Below, piece after piece: positions 1 through 5,967 of a stretch of DNA of 20,264 nt (positions are counted from its first letter, which is position 1; each line of letters opens with the position of its first letter). Source of the DNA: Acidobacteriota bacterium (GTDB taxonomy: Bacteria; Acidobacteriota; Thermoanaerobaculia; Gp7-AA8); NCBI GenBank assembly GCA_003223695.1, contig QHVY01000269.1:1-20264 (forward strand). Direction: 5' to 3'. A model generated the notes under the pieces. That model saw only the letters and a program-made list of their open reading frames with translations. It had not been told where the DNA came from and did no database searches. Made by a program: the position numbers and the translations under genes.

Positions 1-275
1 CCGTTGATGGAAACGCGTCCACGTCCGCTCGCCGCGATTTCCCGCTTCACAATCATCTCTTCGCCGGCTTCGAACGCCGCTTCGGCGGACATTTTCTCCG
101 CGCCCGCGCGGATCATCTCCGTCGATCCTCGTGCGCCACTGAGAAATTCGAGCGAGTCAATCAGAAGTGACTTGCCGGCGCCCGTTTCGCCGGTGAGCAC
201 ATTGAGCCCGCTGCCCGGCTCGATTTCCAACTCCTCGACGATCGCCAGGTCGCGGACTTTGAGGTAGGTGAGCAT
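1..275 (-). CDS. recN: DNA repair ATPase RecN, N-terminal part (cut by window edge)
   Basis: The minus strand reads an ATG at 275 and stays open to the window edge, giving 91 residues. It begins MLTYLKVRDLAIVEELEIE and carries the Walker A motif GETGAGKS at about residues 34-41, followed by LLIDSLEFL. This layout (short beta strand, 'LAIVE', 'GLNVLTGETGAGKS') is typical of the RecN N-terminal ATPase head. RecN is an SMC-like protein that acts early in double-strand break repair. The coiled coil and C-terminal head lie outside the window. The gene is divergent from the L,D-transpeptidase, with a palindromic repeat between them. An SMC/RecF relative is the only alternative, and the RecN-like N-terminus makes it unlikely. 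Confidence 0.9.
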   Translation of the reverse strand, partial: MLTYLKVRDLAIVEELEIEPGSGLNVLTGETGAGKSLLIDSLEFLSGARGSTEMIRAGAEKMSAEAAFEAGEEMIVKREIAASGRGRVSIN

Positions 276-296
276 GGACCGAGGAAAGTCTACTCC

Positions 297-400
297 GGAG
301 AGCGGGCGTCTCGCCCGCAGTCGTTGGGCATCTTGCCCGACGACGTTTTATCGCGTCCGCGCGAGACGCGCGGCCGCTGCGGGCGGGACGCCCGCTCTCC
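297..400. repeat. Palindromic intergenic repeat, family A (recN / L,D-transpeptidase gap)
   Basis: Two 24-bp arms at 297-320 and 377-400 are inverted copies with one mismatch; the core is GAGCGGGCG. A smaller hairpin (TCGTTGGGCA / TGCCCGACGA) sits just inside the left arm. The element fills most of the 160-bp gap between two divergent genes, so their promoters must lie in or next to it. I see no transposase. It looks like a REP/MITE-type dispersed element; only one copy is in this window. Confidence 0.75.
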
Positions 401-435
401 TGCGCACGGCAACAAGTTTGCTTCGAGATCGTCTC

Positions 436-1638
436 ATGAGGCAATGGGTTCTGCCGATTGCCATCGCAGCGGCGTTCCTGTCGTGCGGCAAGCCGGTTGA
501 GAAGCATGCAGAAGTCGCGGTGCCGATCGGTCGTCCTGACAACGCACGCACGCGTCTAGTGGAGCGCTTCGATCTGGCGTGGCGGAAGCTCGAATCTTTT
601 CGAGCGCAACAGGCAGCGCGACAGGCGCAACAGCCGGGGACCGAGCCCGCGCCGCCGCAGCCGATCCAGTTTGTCAGCGGAGTCAAAGAATCGTTCAAGC
701 ATCTCGATATGACTGCCATCAACAGCGCGCCGGTCAATGTGCCGATCACGGGCGATCAAACCGGACCGTCTGTGCTGAAGGCGCAGGTTTACCTCGATCG
801 CGTTCACTTTTCGGTCGGCGCGATCGATGGCGGATGGGGTAAGAACTCATCAATTGCCGTGTGGCAGTGGCAGCGCTCGCACGGGATGGAGCCGACCGGC
901 GACGTCGATCAGGCGACGTTTCTTTCCATTGCAGCCGCTGCCGGCTACGTTCAGCCACTCGTTCAATACCATGTCATGGAAGATGATGTGAACGGACACT
1001 TCGTACGGATTCCCGACAATGTTTACGAAAAGCAGCATCTCTCGTGCCTCTGCTATCAGAGCGTGCGCGAGGAGCTCGCGGAAAAGTTTCACGCAGCAGA
1101 AGATTTTCTGAAGGATTTGAATCGCGATGTGAGTTTTTCGGAGCTGCGCGCCGGCGACACGATCGTTGTGCCGAATGTGCGGCCGGCTCTGACGGCCGAT
1201 CAGCACGACATCGCGAAGATCGTCATCTCGATCGCCGGCAATTCATTCGACACTTTCGATGCAAATACGAATCTGATCTTCCACGCGCCCACGACCGTCG
1301 GCGCGGGTTACGATCCGTCGCCGACCGAGACATTGCATATCATCGAGATCCTTCCAAACCCGCATTTTCACTACGACCCGAAGCTCTATCATGAGGTGCC
1401 CGACTACATGCCTGATGCGCATCTGAGCCCCGGGCCAAATTCGCCGGTCGGCGTCGTGTGGATGGCGCTCAGCAAAGAGCACTACGGAATTCACGGCACG
1501 GCTGATCCCGAGTCGATCGGATACGTCTCATCTCATGGGTGCATCCGGCTGACAAATTGGGATGCCGAAGAGGTGGAGCATCGCGTCACGACAGGCGTGA
1601 CCGTCGCGTTCGTCGATACGAGGCGGCACCGAGAGTAG
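436..1638 (+). CDS. L,D-transpeptidase (YkuD domain) lipoprotein with peptidoglycan-binding-like domain
   Basis: This 400-residue protein begins MRQWVLPIAIAAAFLSCGKP, a short hydrophobic leader ending at Cys17, so it is probably a lipoprotein; the lipobox is slightly atypical (F-L-S-C). The frame stays open upstream to 268, but that stretch translates the palindromic repeat, so the ATG at 436 is preferred. A Gln/Ala/Pro-rich linker (55-78) is followed by a peptidoglycan-binding-like domain (about 112-170, 'AIDGGWGKN'). A LysM-like stretch (about 235-250, 'LRAGDTIVVPNV') and a YkuD catalytic domain (about 258-395) come next. The catalytic signature is HG at 353-354 followed by SSHGCIRL, with nucleophile Cys369. 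The family makes 3-3 peptidoglycan crosslinks or attaches proteins to peptidoglycan in the periplasm. All catalytic residues are present. Confidence 0.92.
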   Translation: MRQWVLPIAIAAAFLSCGKPVEKHAEVAVPIGRPDNARTRLVERFDLAWRKLESFRAQQAARQAQQPGTEPAPPQPIQFVSGVKESFKHLDMTAINSAPVNVPITGDQTGPSVLKAQVYLDRVHFSVGAIDGGWGKNSSIAVWQWQRSHGMEPTGDVDQATFLSIAAAAGYVQPLVQYHVMEDDVNGHFVRIPDNVYEKQHLSCLCYQSVREELAEKFHAAEDFLKDLNRDVSFSELRAGDTIVVPNVRPALTADQHDIAKIVISIAGNSFDTFDANTNLIFHAPTTVGAGYDPSPTETLHIIEILPNPHFHYDPKLYHEVPDYMPDAHLSPGPNSPVGVVWMALSKEHYGIHGTADPESIGYVSSHGCIRLTNWDAEEVEHRVTTGVTVAFVDTRRHRE

Positions 1639-1956
1639 GTGGACGACAGACAATCTTGTCTGTCCGGACAGGCAGGATTGCCTGTCCTCCATCACGCGTC
1701 CGCGGCGATTTCCCTCGGCGCGCGCCCGCACCTCGGACATGCTTGACCAATCCACACGGCGTATGCAGCCCAGGCACGTGGTGACCACAAACTGTTCCGA
1801 TGCCACGCCTCGAACGAATGCTGCGAGTTGATGCTGTGACGCGAGCCGCACCGCCTCGTGGTGCGTAGTCGCGTCCGTCCTGTTATGCCCACACGAGCAT
1901 CCGAACCCTCGACTCAGGATCTGGATCAAATGCGAAACCTCGGGTGTGGTCGTCAT
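1528..1956 (-). CDS. Doubtful small Cys-rich ORF reading through a repeat
   Basis: A 142-codon minus-strand frame opens at an ATG at 1956 with no visible ribosome binding site. Its first 80 or so residues carry CSCGHN (about 20-25) and TTCLGC (about 59-64), which could be two halves of a zinc knuckle. Their codons favour G/C at third positions, as real genes here do. The C-terminal third is translation of repeat family B and then antisense of the L,D-transpeptidase, so the true extent is doubtful. I do not recognise a family. It may be a remnant of a gene truncated by the repeat, or chance. Confidence 0.25.
   Translation of the reverse strand: MTTTPEVSHLIQILSRGFGCSCGHNRTDATTHHEAVRLASQHQLAAFVRGVASEQFVVTTCLGCIRRVDWSSMSEVRARAEGNRRGRVMEDRQSCLSGQTRLSVVHLLSVPPRIDERDGHACRDAMLHLFGIPICQPDAPMR
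1639..1691. repeat. Twin-hairpin dispersed repeat, family B, copy 1
   Basis: This 53-bp element consists of two back-to-back hairpins: GACAGACAA-TC-TTGTCTGTC, then GGACAGGCA-GGAT-TGCCTGTCC. A second copy at 4790-4842 differs at two positions. Copy 1 begins right after the stop of the L,D-transpeptidase, where it could also act as a transcript-ending or stabilising hairpin. There is no T-run, so a classical intrinsic terminator is not supported. Confidence 0.85.
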
Positions 1957-2059
1957 GCGGTGCGCAACGCTATCAGATGGCGAGCCGCCCCCCTAGACCT
2001 TGGCCCACTTCAGGCGCAAAACTCGAGAAAGGGCTCATCTTTTGCTAAATGCAGACGCC

Positions 2060-2064
2060 GGAGG
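2060..2064 (+). promoter_or_regulatory. Shine-Dalgarno GGAGG that fixes the start of the first response regulator
   Basis: GGAGG lies 6 nt upstream of the ATG at 2071. It decides between that ATG and a frame that stays open to 1858, and it disfavours the internal ATG at 2086. It is one of the few strong ribosome binding sites in this window. Confidence 0.75.
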
Positions 2065-2070
2065 CATCAA

Positions 2071-2523
2071 ATGGCCTGGCCGCCGATGGCAGAGTCTCAT
2101 CGCGTCCTAATCGTGGACGATGAGCCGGCAGTGCGTTGGACGATTGCCCTCACGTTTCAGCGCGCTGGAATCGAGACTGACGTGGCCGAGAACGGGAGAG
2201 AGGCCATCTCCCTTCTCAAGCGCGCCAACTTCCCCTATTGCGCGGCGATTCTGGACCTCAATATTCCGGGCATCGACGGGATTGAGGTCGCGAAGTACAT
2301 TCGGGACACTTCTCCGGCGCTGCCAGTCGTAGCCATCAGTGGATATCCCGACCTGGCAAAACGGCTCGAGACGGAGGGACTTGGGTTGGTTATTAAGCTC
2401 GCCGTTTCAAAGCCTGTCGACGGAAACGAGATCCTCAATTATGTGCACGGCAACCGTTGCATCCGCCTCGAAACCGAGCCTCCACCCACGCCGCGTCTGG
2501 TCGATCCGCAGGCGCTCGTATGA
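2071..2523 (+). CDS. Single-domain response regulator (CheY-like receiver)
   Basis: The protein has 150 residues. Receiver motifs are complete: acidic pair D16-D17 in VLIVDDEP, phospho-acceptor D62 in ILDLNIPG, the switch residue S90 in VAISGYP, and K114 in VSKPV. About 30 residues follow the receiver and end in a proline-rich tail; there is no DNA-binding, GGDEF or kinase domain. It would act by phosphorylation-dependent protein contact. A second receiver gene follows in the same direction within 30 nt, so the two are probably co-transcribed. No partner histidine kinase is visible. Nearby T4P genes make a PilG/PilH-like role conceivable, but the sequence does not show it. Confidence 0.9.
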   Translation: MAWPPMAESHRVLIVDDEPAVRWTIALTFQRAGIETDVAENGREAISLLKRANFPYCAAILDLNIPGIDGIEVAKYIRDTSPALPVVAISGYPDLAKRLETEGLGLVIKLAVSKPVDGNEILNYVHGNRCIRLETEPPPTPRLVDPQALV

Positions 2524-2550
2524 TATTTGCATAGAGCTCGGATAACGACT

Positions 2551-2985
2551 GTGGGCGCACCGGGACCACGAATTCTGATTGTCGACGATGACGCGTCGAT
2601 TCGAGGCCTCGTGCGCGTGATCGCGCAGCGTGCAGGTGTGCTCGCCGACGAGGCTTCGGACGGCGTCCACTGCCTCGAGCTGCTCGATCGCAACCGTTAC
2701 GATCTGATCGTCCTCGATCTGGCGATGCCGCGTTTGAACGGCTTCGACGTAGTCGAGCGTTTGCGGAGCCGGATTCGGCGACCGGCAGTGATTGTGCTGA
2801 CGGCGCTCAGCCGGTCAGCATTCCTCGACCTCGATTCCGACGTCGTACATTGCGTCTTGCGAAAGCCGTTCGATGTCGAGCTCCTGATGACACTGATCGT
2901 CTCCACTGCAACCGGCATTTACGATTGGTATCGTCAAAGCGCACCAGCCGACAGCGCCGGCGACCGTGCCGATCTCGCGAACTAG
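2551..2985 (+). CDS. Single-domain response regulator (CheY-like receiver), second of a pair
   Basis: From a GTG at 2551 the protein has 144 residues. A TTG at 2527 would add eight and cannot be excluded, because neither start has a good ribosome binding site. The receiver motifs are D12-D13 in ILIVDDDA, phospho-acceptor D56 in IVLDLAMP, T84 in IVLTALS and K105 in VLRKPFD. About 35 residues follow the receiver with no recognisable output domain. It sits 27 nt after the first regulator. Its stop TAG shares a CTAG with the stop of the convergent M16 peptidase. The two regulators differ clearly in sequence, so this is not a recent tandem duplication. Confidence 0.88.
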   Translation: MGAPGPRILIVDDDASIRGLVRVIAQRAGVLADEASDGVHCLELLDRNRYDLIVLDLAMPRLNGFDVVERLRSRIRRPAVIVLTALSRSAFLDLDSDVVHCVLRKPFDVELLMTLIVSTATGIYDWYRQSAPADSAGDRADLAN

Positions 2986-4202
2986 GCGACCGCCTCGCGC
3001 AACATCTCCGTCGAGAAGCCGGGAGTCTTCAAATTCCCCAGCAGGGTAAGCGAGAGCGATCCAGGGTCGACGATCGTTTGCGCCACCGACTGAATGTCGT
3101 CGAGCGTCACCGCATCGATCGCCTGAATGATCTCGTCCGGCGAGAACTGGCGGCCGAAGTAATACTCCTGCCGGGCGACGGCGGACATCCGGCTGATCGT
3201 CGATTCGAGCGACAGCAGAATCGAGCCTTTCAAATGCAGCTTCGCCGCTGCGAGCTCCTCCGCCGTCGCACCGTCCTGCTTGATCTTTTGATAGCCGCCG
3301 TTCAGATATCCGTTGTGATATGACATGACCGTGTAGACGAGGCCTTCTTTTTCACGAATGCGCTGGAAAAGCCGCGAGGACATGCCGCCGCCGAGGGTCG
3401 CGTTGAACAGCGCGGCGGCGTAGCGCTCGCCTCCCTGCTGCGCGAAACCGCGCGATCCGAGGCAGAGGTGCACCTGCTCGAGCTCCCGTTTTTCGCGGAG
3501 CATCACATGTTGTTTTGGCAGGGGCGCGGGCCAGTCGCGCCGGCTTGCGGGCCGCTGATCCTGCGGGAACCGTTTTTCCAGATACGGGATCACCTGCTCC
3601 GGCCGCACATTTCCTGAGGCCGCAAAGATGATGTTCGCCGGATGGAACGTCTCCGCGTAATGCGCGAGGATCTGCTCGCGGCGCAACCGATTCACCGTTT
3701 CCTCGGTGCCGAGGATTGGGCGGCCGAGCGGGTGGTCGGGCCAGAACGAGGTCACGAAAATCTCATGAACGAGATCGTCCGGCGTGTCCTCGACCATTTT
3801 GATTTCTTCGAGGATCACCGAACGCTCCGATTCCAGGTCGGTATCGCTGAATCGCGGCGAGACAACGATGTCGGTCAGCAGATCGAGCGCGGTATCGACC
3901 TGCTCATCGAGCACGTGTGCGTAAAACGACGTGTATTCCTTGCCGGTGAACGCGTCGACGTCGCCGCCGAGGATGTCGATGACCTGGGCGATGTCGCTGG
4001 TCGATCGCGTCGCCGTGCCCTTGAATACGAGGTGCTCGAGAAAATGCGACGCGCCGCCGTGCTCCTGCGACTCGACGGCCGAACCGCTGCGCAGGTAATA
4101 CCCCAGCGCGACCGAGCGGACGTACGGAAGGGTCTCAATGAGCGCCGTCATCCCGGACGGCAACACGTGACGACTTACGGTCGACGGGGACTTGCGAGCC
4201 AT
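2982..4202 (-). CDS. M16 family zinc metallopeptidase (processing-peptidase/insulinase type), apparent internal deletion
   Basis: The 406-residue protein has the inverted zinc motif HFLEH (H53, E56, H57) and the distal ligand Glu133 in ILEEIKM at the family spacing, so the N-terminal catalytic half looks active. The C-terminal half has the conserved GGGMSSRLFQ and REKEGLVYTVMSYH (about 271-296), then jumps to KIKQDGATAEEL. Relatives carry about 33 residues between the SYH..Y motif and the DG.T.EEL helix (a strand 'G...YGGT' and a helix); here there are 10. So about 23 residues seem missing at residues 300-306. The family includes YmxG/MlpA-type and PqqL-like peptidases. It lies 34 nt downstream of the last pseudopilin and may be co-transcribed. 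No signal peptide is visible. Confidence 0.9.
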   Translation of the reverse strand: MARKSPSTVSRHVLPSGMTALIETLPYVRSVALGYYLRSGSAVESQEHGGASHFLEHLVFKGTATRSTSDIAQVIDILGGDVDAFTGKEYTSFYAHVLDEQVDTALDLLTDIVVSPRFSDTDLESERSVILEEIKMVEDTPDDLVHEIFVTSFWPDHPLGRPILGTEETVNRLRREQILAHYAETFHPANIIFAASGNVRPEQVIPYLEKRFPQDQRPASRRDWPAPLPKQHVMLREKRELEQVHLCLGSRGFAQQGGERYAAALFNATLGGGMSSRLFQRIREKEGLVYTVMSYHNGYLNGGYQKIKQDGATAEELAAAKLHLKGSILLSLESTISRMSAVARQEYYFGRQFSPDEIIQAIDAVTLDDIQSVAQTIVDPGSLSLTLLGNLKTPGFSTEMLREAVA

Positions 4203-4236
4203 GATTCGATTCTAGTGAACTGAATGGGCGGGGTGG

Positions 4237-4869
4237 CTATTGCCACACTTTTTGTGCTGCCTGCTGCCGGGCTGTGCGGTCGGTTTGGTAGTCGAGAGCG
4301 GTGTACATCCACTGCTCGTAGTGGTCGGCACCTTTAAAGATGATGAGGCTGTTTCCATTTTTGGGTGGTCTAACACCCACAAACGGGCCACCCGCATAGT
4401 CCTTCATCGGGACGCCGACCTGAGCGGTGGCAGTCTGTGGGAGCGCTCCAGGAGGGGGAGCAGCCCCTCCGCCAGGTGGGCGGGCCTGCGATTGCGGAAT
4501 GACGAGCCAATCGACTTCGCCCGTCAGGGGATCGAGGCAACCGTCCTTTGGGCAGCGAAGGAACCGTGGCTGCCGCGCATCTGCGAGCTGGCTCATGCTG
4601 ACCGGAAAGATGTTGTTTTTCAGTCGAAACGCTTCGATCGCCTTCGCATACTGCTGCATGACGTAGATCGTCTGCAGCTCCCTCTCTCGCCGCATCACCG
4701 CCGACCACTGCCTCGGCACCGTGAAGGCGAGGAAGATCAGCATGATCGACATGATCGCGAGCACTGCGGCGAGGGTGAAGCCGCTTTGTGTGGACGACAG
4801 ACAATCTTGTCTGTCGGGACCGGCAGGATTGCCTGTCCTCCACTTACCACTCTTTGTAGGGGGTGCCAT
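4237..4869 (-). CDS. Type IV pilin-like/GspG-like pseudopilin with repeat-encoded leader and no Glu5
   Basis: The ATG at 4869 overlaps the end of the preceding pseudopilin and gives 210 residues. A prepilin-type cleavage site follows a 30-residue leader: SG at 29-30, then FTLAAVLAIM and a hydrophobic helix to about residue 52. The usual Glu at mature position 5 is Ala35, as in some minor pseudopilins. The helix continues amphipathically (RRERELQTIYVMQQYAKAI). Further on are CPKDGC-LDPLTG (a possible disulphide), a Pro/Gly-rich insert with PPGGGAAPPPG, and a C-terminus with 'HYEQWMYTALDY'. Leader residues about 10-27 are encoded by a copy of repeat family B. The protein would be processed by a PilD-type peptidase, which is not in this window. 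Confidence 0.82.
   Translation of the reverse strand: MAPPTKSGKWRTGNPAGPDRQDCLSSTQSGFTLAAVLAIMSIMLIFLAFTVPRQWSAVMRRERELQTIYVMQQYAKAIEAFRLKNNIFPVSMSQLADARQPRFLRCPKDGCLDPLTGEVDWLVIPQSQARPPGGGAAPPPGALPQTATAQVGVPMKDYAGGPFVGVRPPKNGNSLIIFKGADHYEQWMYTALDYQTDRTARQQAAQKVWQ
4790..4842. repeat. Twin-hairpin dispersed repeat, family B, copy 2 (inside a coding region)
   Basis: This copy matches 1639-1691 in 51 of 53 positions and in the same orientation. It lies wholly within the leader region of the minus-strand pseudopilin (4869-4237), just after the stop of the preceding pseudopilin gene. Being translated, it contributes residues such as RTGNPAGPDRQDCLSST to a part that the prepilin peptidase removes. 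Confidence 0.88.
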
Positions 4870-5288
4870 CGAGTCCGTTTCCAACTGCGGCGCTGTGGAC
4901 GTCGTAGAGTCCGGGCGTGGCCACCTGCGACTCAGTGCTAGTGTCGATCGCATTCGGATCATTTGGATCCGTGGTCTGTTGCACTTCGACCCAGTCCGCG
5001 CGTTGGGTGATCGGATCTTTTGGAATGGCGCGGAGGTAGTGATCAGAGACGAGCGCCTGCAGGCTATCGGGATACTTCTGTTTGTCCGCGTAGTAATCGT
5101 CGATCGCTTTACGCATCTCGAACAGATCGTGGCGAAGCGCGGCCTCGCGCGCTTTCTGCTGCGCATATTTCACATTCTTCGATGAGAGTAAAACCGCACT
5201 GAGTGCTCGAGGAACGATGAACGATGAACGATGAACGATGAAAGCGCGAGGAGTTCTTTGTGTAGGGCACGGCAGCGCCGTGCCGCAT
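4844..5288 (-). pseudogene. GspG-like pseudopilin broken by a deletion of its N-terminal helix and a frameshift
   Basis: The minus strand reads ...STQCGFTLIE, a textbook prepilin cleavage site with Glu5, and ends at 5178. The frame then runs into unrelated codons. One base later, another frame continues NVKYAQQKAREAALRHDL to a stop at 4844, giving a complete GspG-type globular part (YADKQKYPDSLQALV, IPKDPITQ, DGTPYKEW). Relatives have a hydrophobic helix of about 17-18 residues between these pieces, so roughly 50-53 nt appear lost with a net frame change. A GTG at 5173 could start the downstream part alone, but that product would have no signal or helix. The upstream frame has possible ATG starts at 5288, 5357 and 5372; the last overlaps the previous stop. 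Its leader is made of repeats C and G. The intact remainder suggests a recent event or an assembly error. Confidence 0.75.
5212..5239. repeat. Tandem 7-bp repeat, four GAACGAT units (family G)
   Basis: Four exact head-to-tail copies of GAACGAT occur here. The opposite orientation recurs at 5344-5361, on the far side of repeat C, so the two tracts bracket that element as an inverted pair. Within the minus-strand pseudopilin leader the tract encodes residues such as HRSSFIVHRSS. A 7-bp unit shifts the reading frame with each gained or lost copy. Confidence 0.85.
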
Positions 5289-5321
5289 CCCGTGGTTCGG
5301 CACGACGCAGTCGTGCCCTAC
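5262..5321. repeat. Palindromic repeat, family C, copy 1
   Basis: The element runs from GTAGGGCACGGC to its inverted counterpart GTGCCCTAC, with arms of about 24 bp that have four mismatches. A longer, perfect version is at 17729-17803. It lies between the third and first pseudopilin genes in transcription order and is read through by the upstream frame of the broken pseudopilin. Confidence 0.85.
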
Positions 5322-5343
5322 TGCTTGCGCGGTCGTCGTTCCG

Positions 5344-5361
5344 CGTTCATCGTTCATCGTT
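5344..5361. repeat. Inverted partial copy of the GAACGAT tandem (family G)
   Basis: GTTCATCGTTCATCGTTG is the reverse complement of about two and a half GAACGAT units. It pairs with 5212-5239 across repeat C and lies immediately upstream of the stop of the minus-strand pseudopilin at 5366. Confidence 0.75.
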
Positions 5362-5365
5362 GTTT

Positions 5366-5839
5366 CTACCATTCGTTGTAGTGCGTCTTTCCGTCGAGAG
5401 CGCGCGCGTGCGATTTCGAGTGCACCTCGAAAACGTTGTCGCCATTCGACGAGGTCGTGTCGGGATCGTCAGTGTCCGAGAGCGTGTCCCACTCGTTCTT
5501 TCCGGTCATCGGATCGATGAGATCGCGGTCGCGCAGCAGCCGGATCATTTTTGCGTTGTTGAGCTCGATCGGCTTCGTGAGCTCGTCGAGCGTTTTTGGA
5601 TAATCGCGCTGGCCAAAATCCGGCGGTTTCTTGATCGCGCCGGGTCCCTGCGCGTCGCGCAATTCTTTGTATTGATCGATCGCATTCGTAATTTTGCGGA
5701 GCCGCTCATGCAGCTCGACTTCTTTCTGCCGCCTGATGCCAAACGTGGCGATCGGCATAGCCACCGTGGCGAGGACACCGATGATCGCTGCGACCGTGAT
5801 GAGTTCTGCGACTGTGAAACCGCCCGAGCGCACTGTCAT
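5366..5839 (-). CDS. GspG-like type IV pseudopilin, complete
   Basis: The ATG at 5839 gives 157 residues, starting MTVRSGG then FTVAELITVAAIIGVLATVA. This is a 7-residue leader, cleavage after Gly7, Glu at mature position 5 and an unbroken hydrophobic helix. The globular part follows the GspG pattern: KEVELHERLRKITNAIDQYK, DYPKTLDEL, DLIDPMTGKNEW and a C-terminal 'ALDGKTHYNEW' that matches the end of its broken neighbour ('GLDGTPYKEW'). The frame is open further upstream, but that stretch is repeat D, and the ATG chosen is itself the last bases of that repeat. It follows the secretin gene by 128 nt and its stop overlaps a possible start of the next pseudopilin. Role: pilus or pseudopilus subunit of this T4P-type machine. 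Confidence 0.88.
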   Translation of the reverse strand: MTVRSGGFTVAELITVAAIIGVLATVAMPIATFGIRRQKEVELHERLRKITNAIDQYKELRDAQGPGAIKKPPDFGQRDYPKTLDELTKPIELNNAKMIRLLRDRDLIDPMTGKNEWDTLSDTDDPDTTSSNGDNVFEVHSKSHARALDGKTHYNEW

Positions 5840-5941
5840 CCCGAGCGTAGCGAGGGACCTGGGTGGTGCGGGCGGTGCACAAAACGAACGCGATCGCGTC
5901 CGCCCGCACCTCCAGGCCCCTCGCTGACGCTCGGGGTGACA
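5834..5941. repeat. Palindromic repeat, family D (pilQ / pseudopilin gap)
   Basis: The left arm TGTCATCCCGAGCGTAGCGA and a right arm ending CGCTCGGGGTGACA are imperfect inverted copies around a centre with its own GGTGCGGGCGG / CCGCCCGCACC inverted pair. On the minus strand the left end reads GCTCGGGATGACA, and its ATG is the start codon of the complete pseudopilin. The element fills the 128-bp gap after the secretin gene. Confidence 0.85.
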
Positions 5942-5967
5942 GCTGCGCTCAGCATGACGTGCTCTGC

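Noticed and set aside
268..435. N-terminal extension of the L,D-transpeptidase
   Set aside because: It translates the palindromic repeat, and the ATG at 436 opens a proper lipoprotein leader.
1639..1691. Intrinsic terminator after the L,D-transpeptidase
   Set aside because: Strong hairpins but no T-run, and an almost identical copy lies inside a coding region, so it is a dispersed repeat first.
3642..4223. 193-codon plus-strand open frame
   Set aside because: Antisense of the M16 catalytic domain, with Arg/Asp-rich shadow composition.
5212..5361. CRISPR array
   Set aside because: Units are 7 bp and tandem with no spacers, and there are no cas genes.
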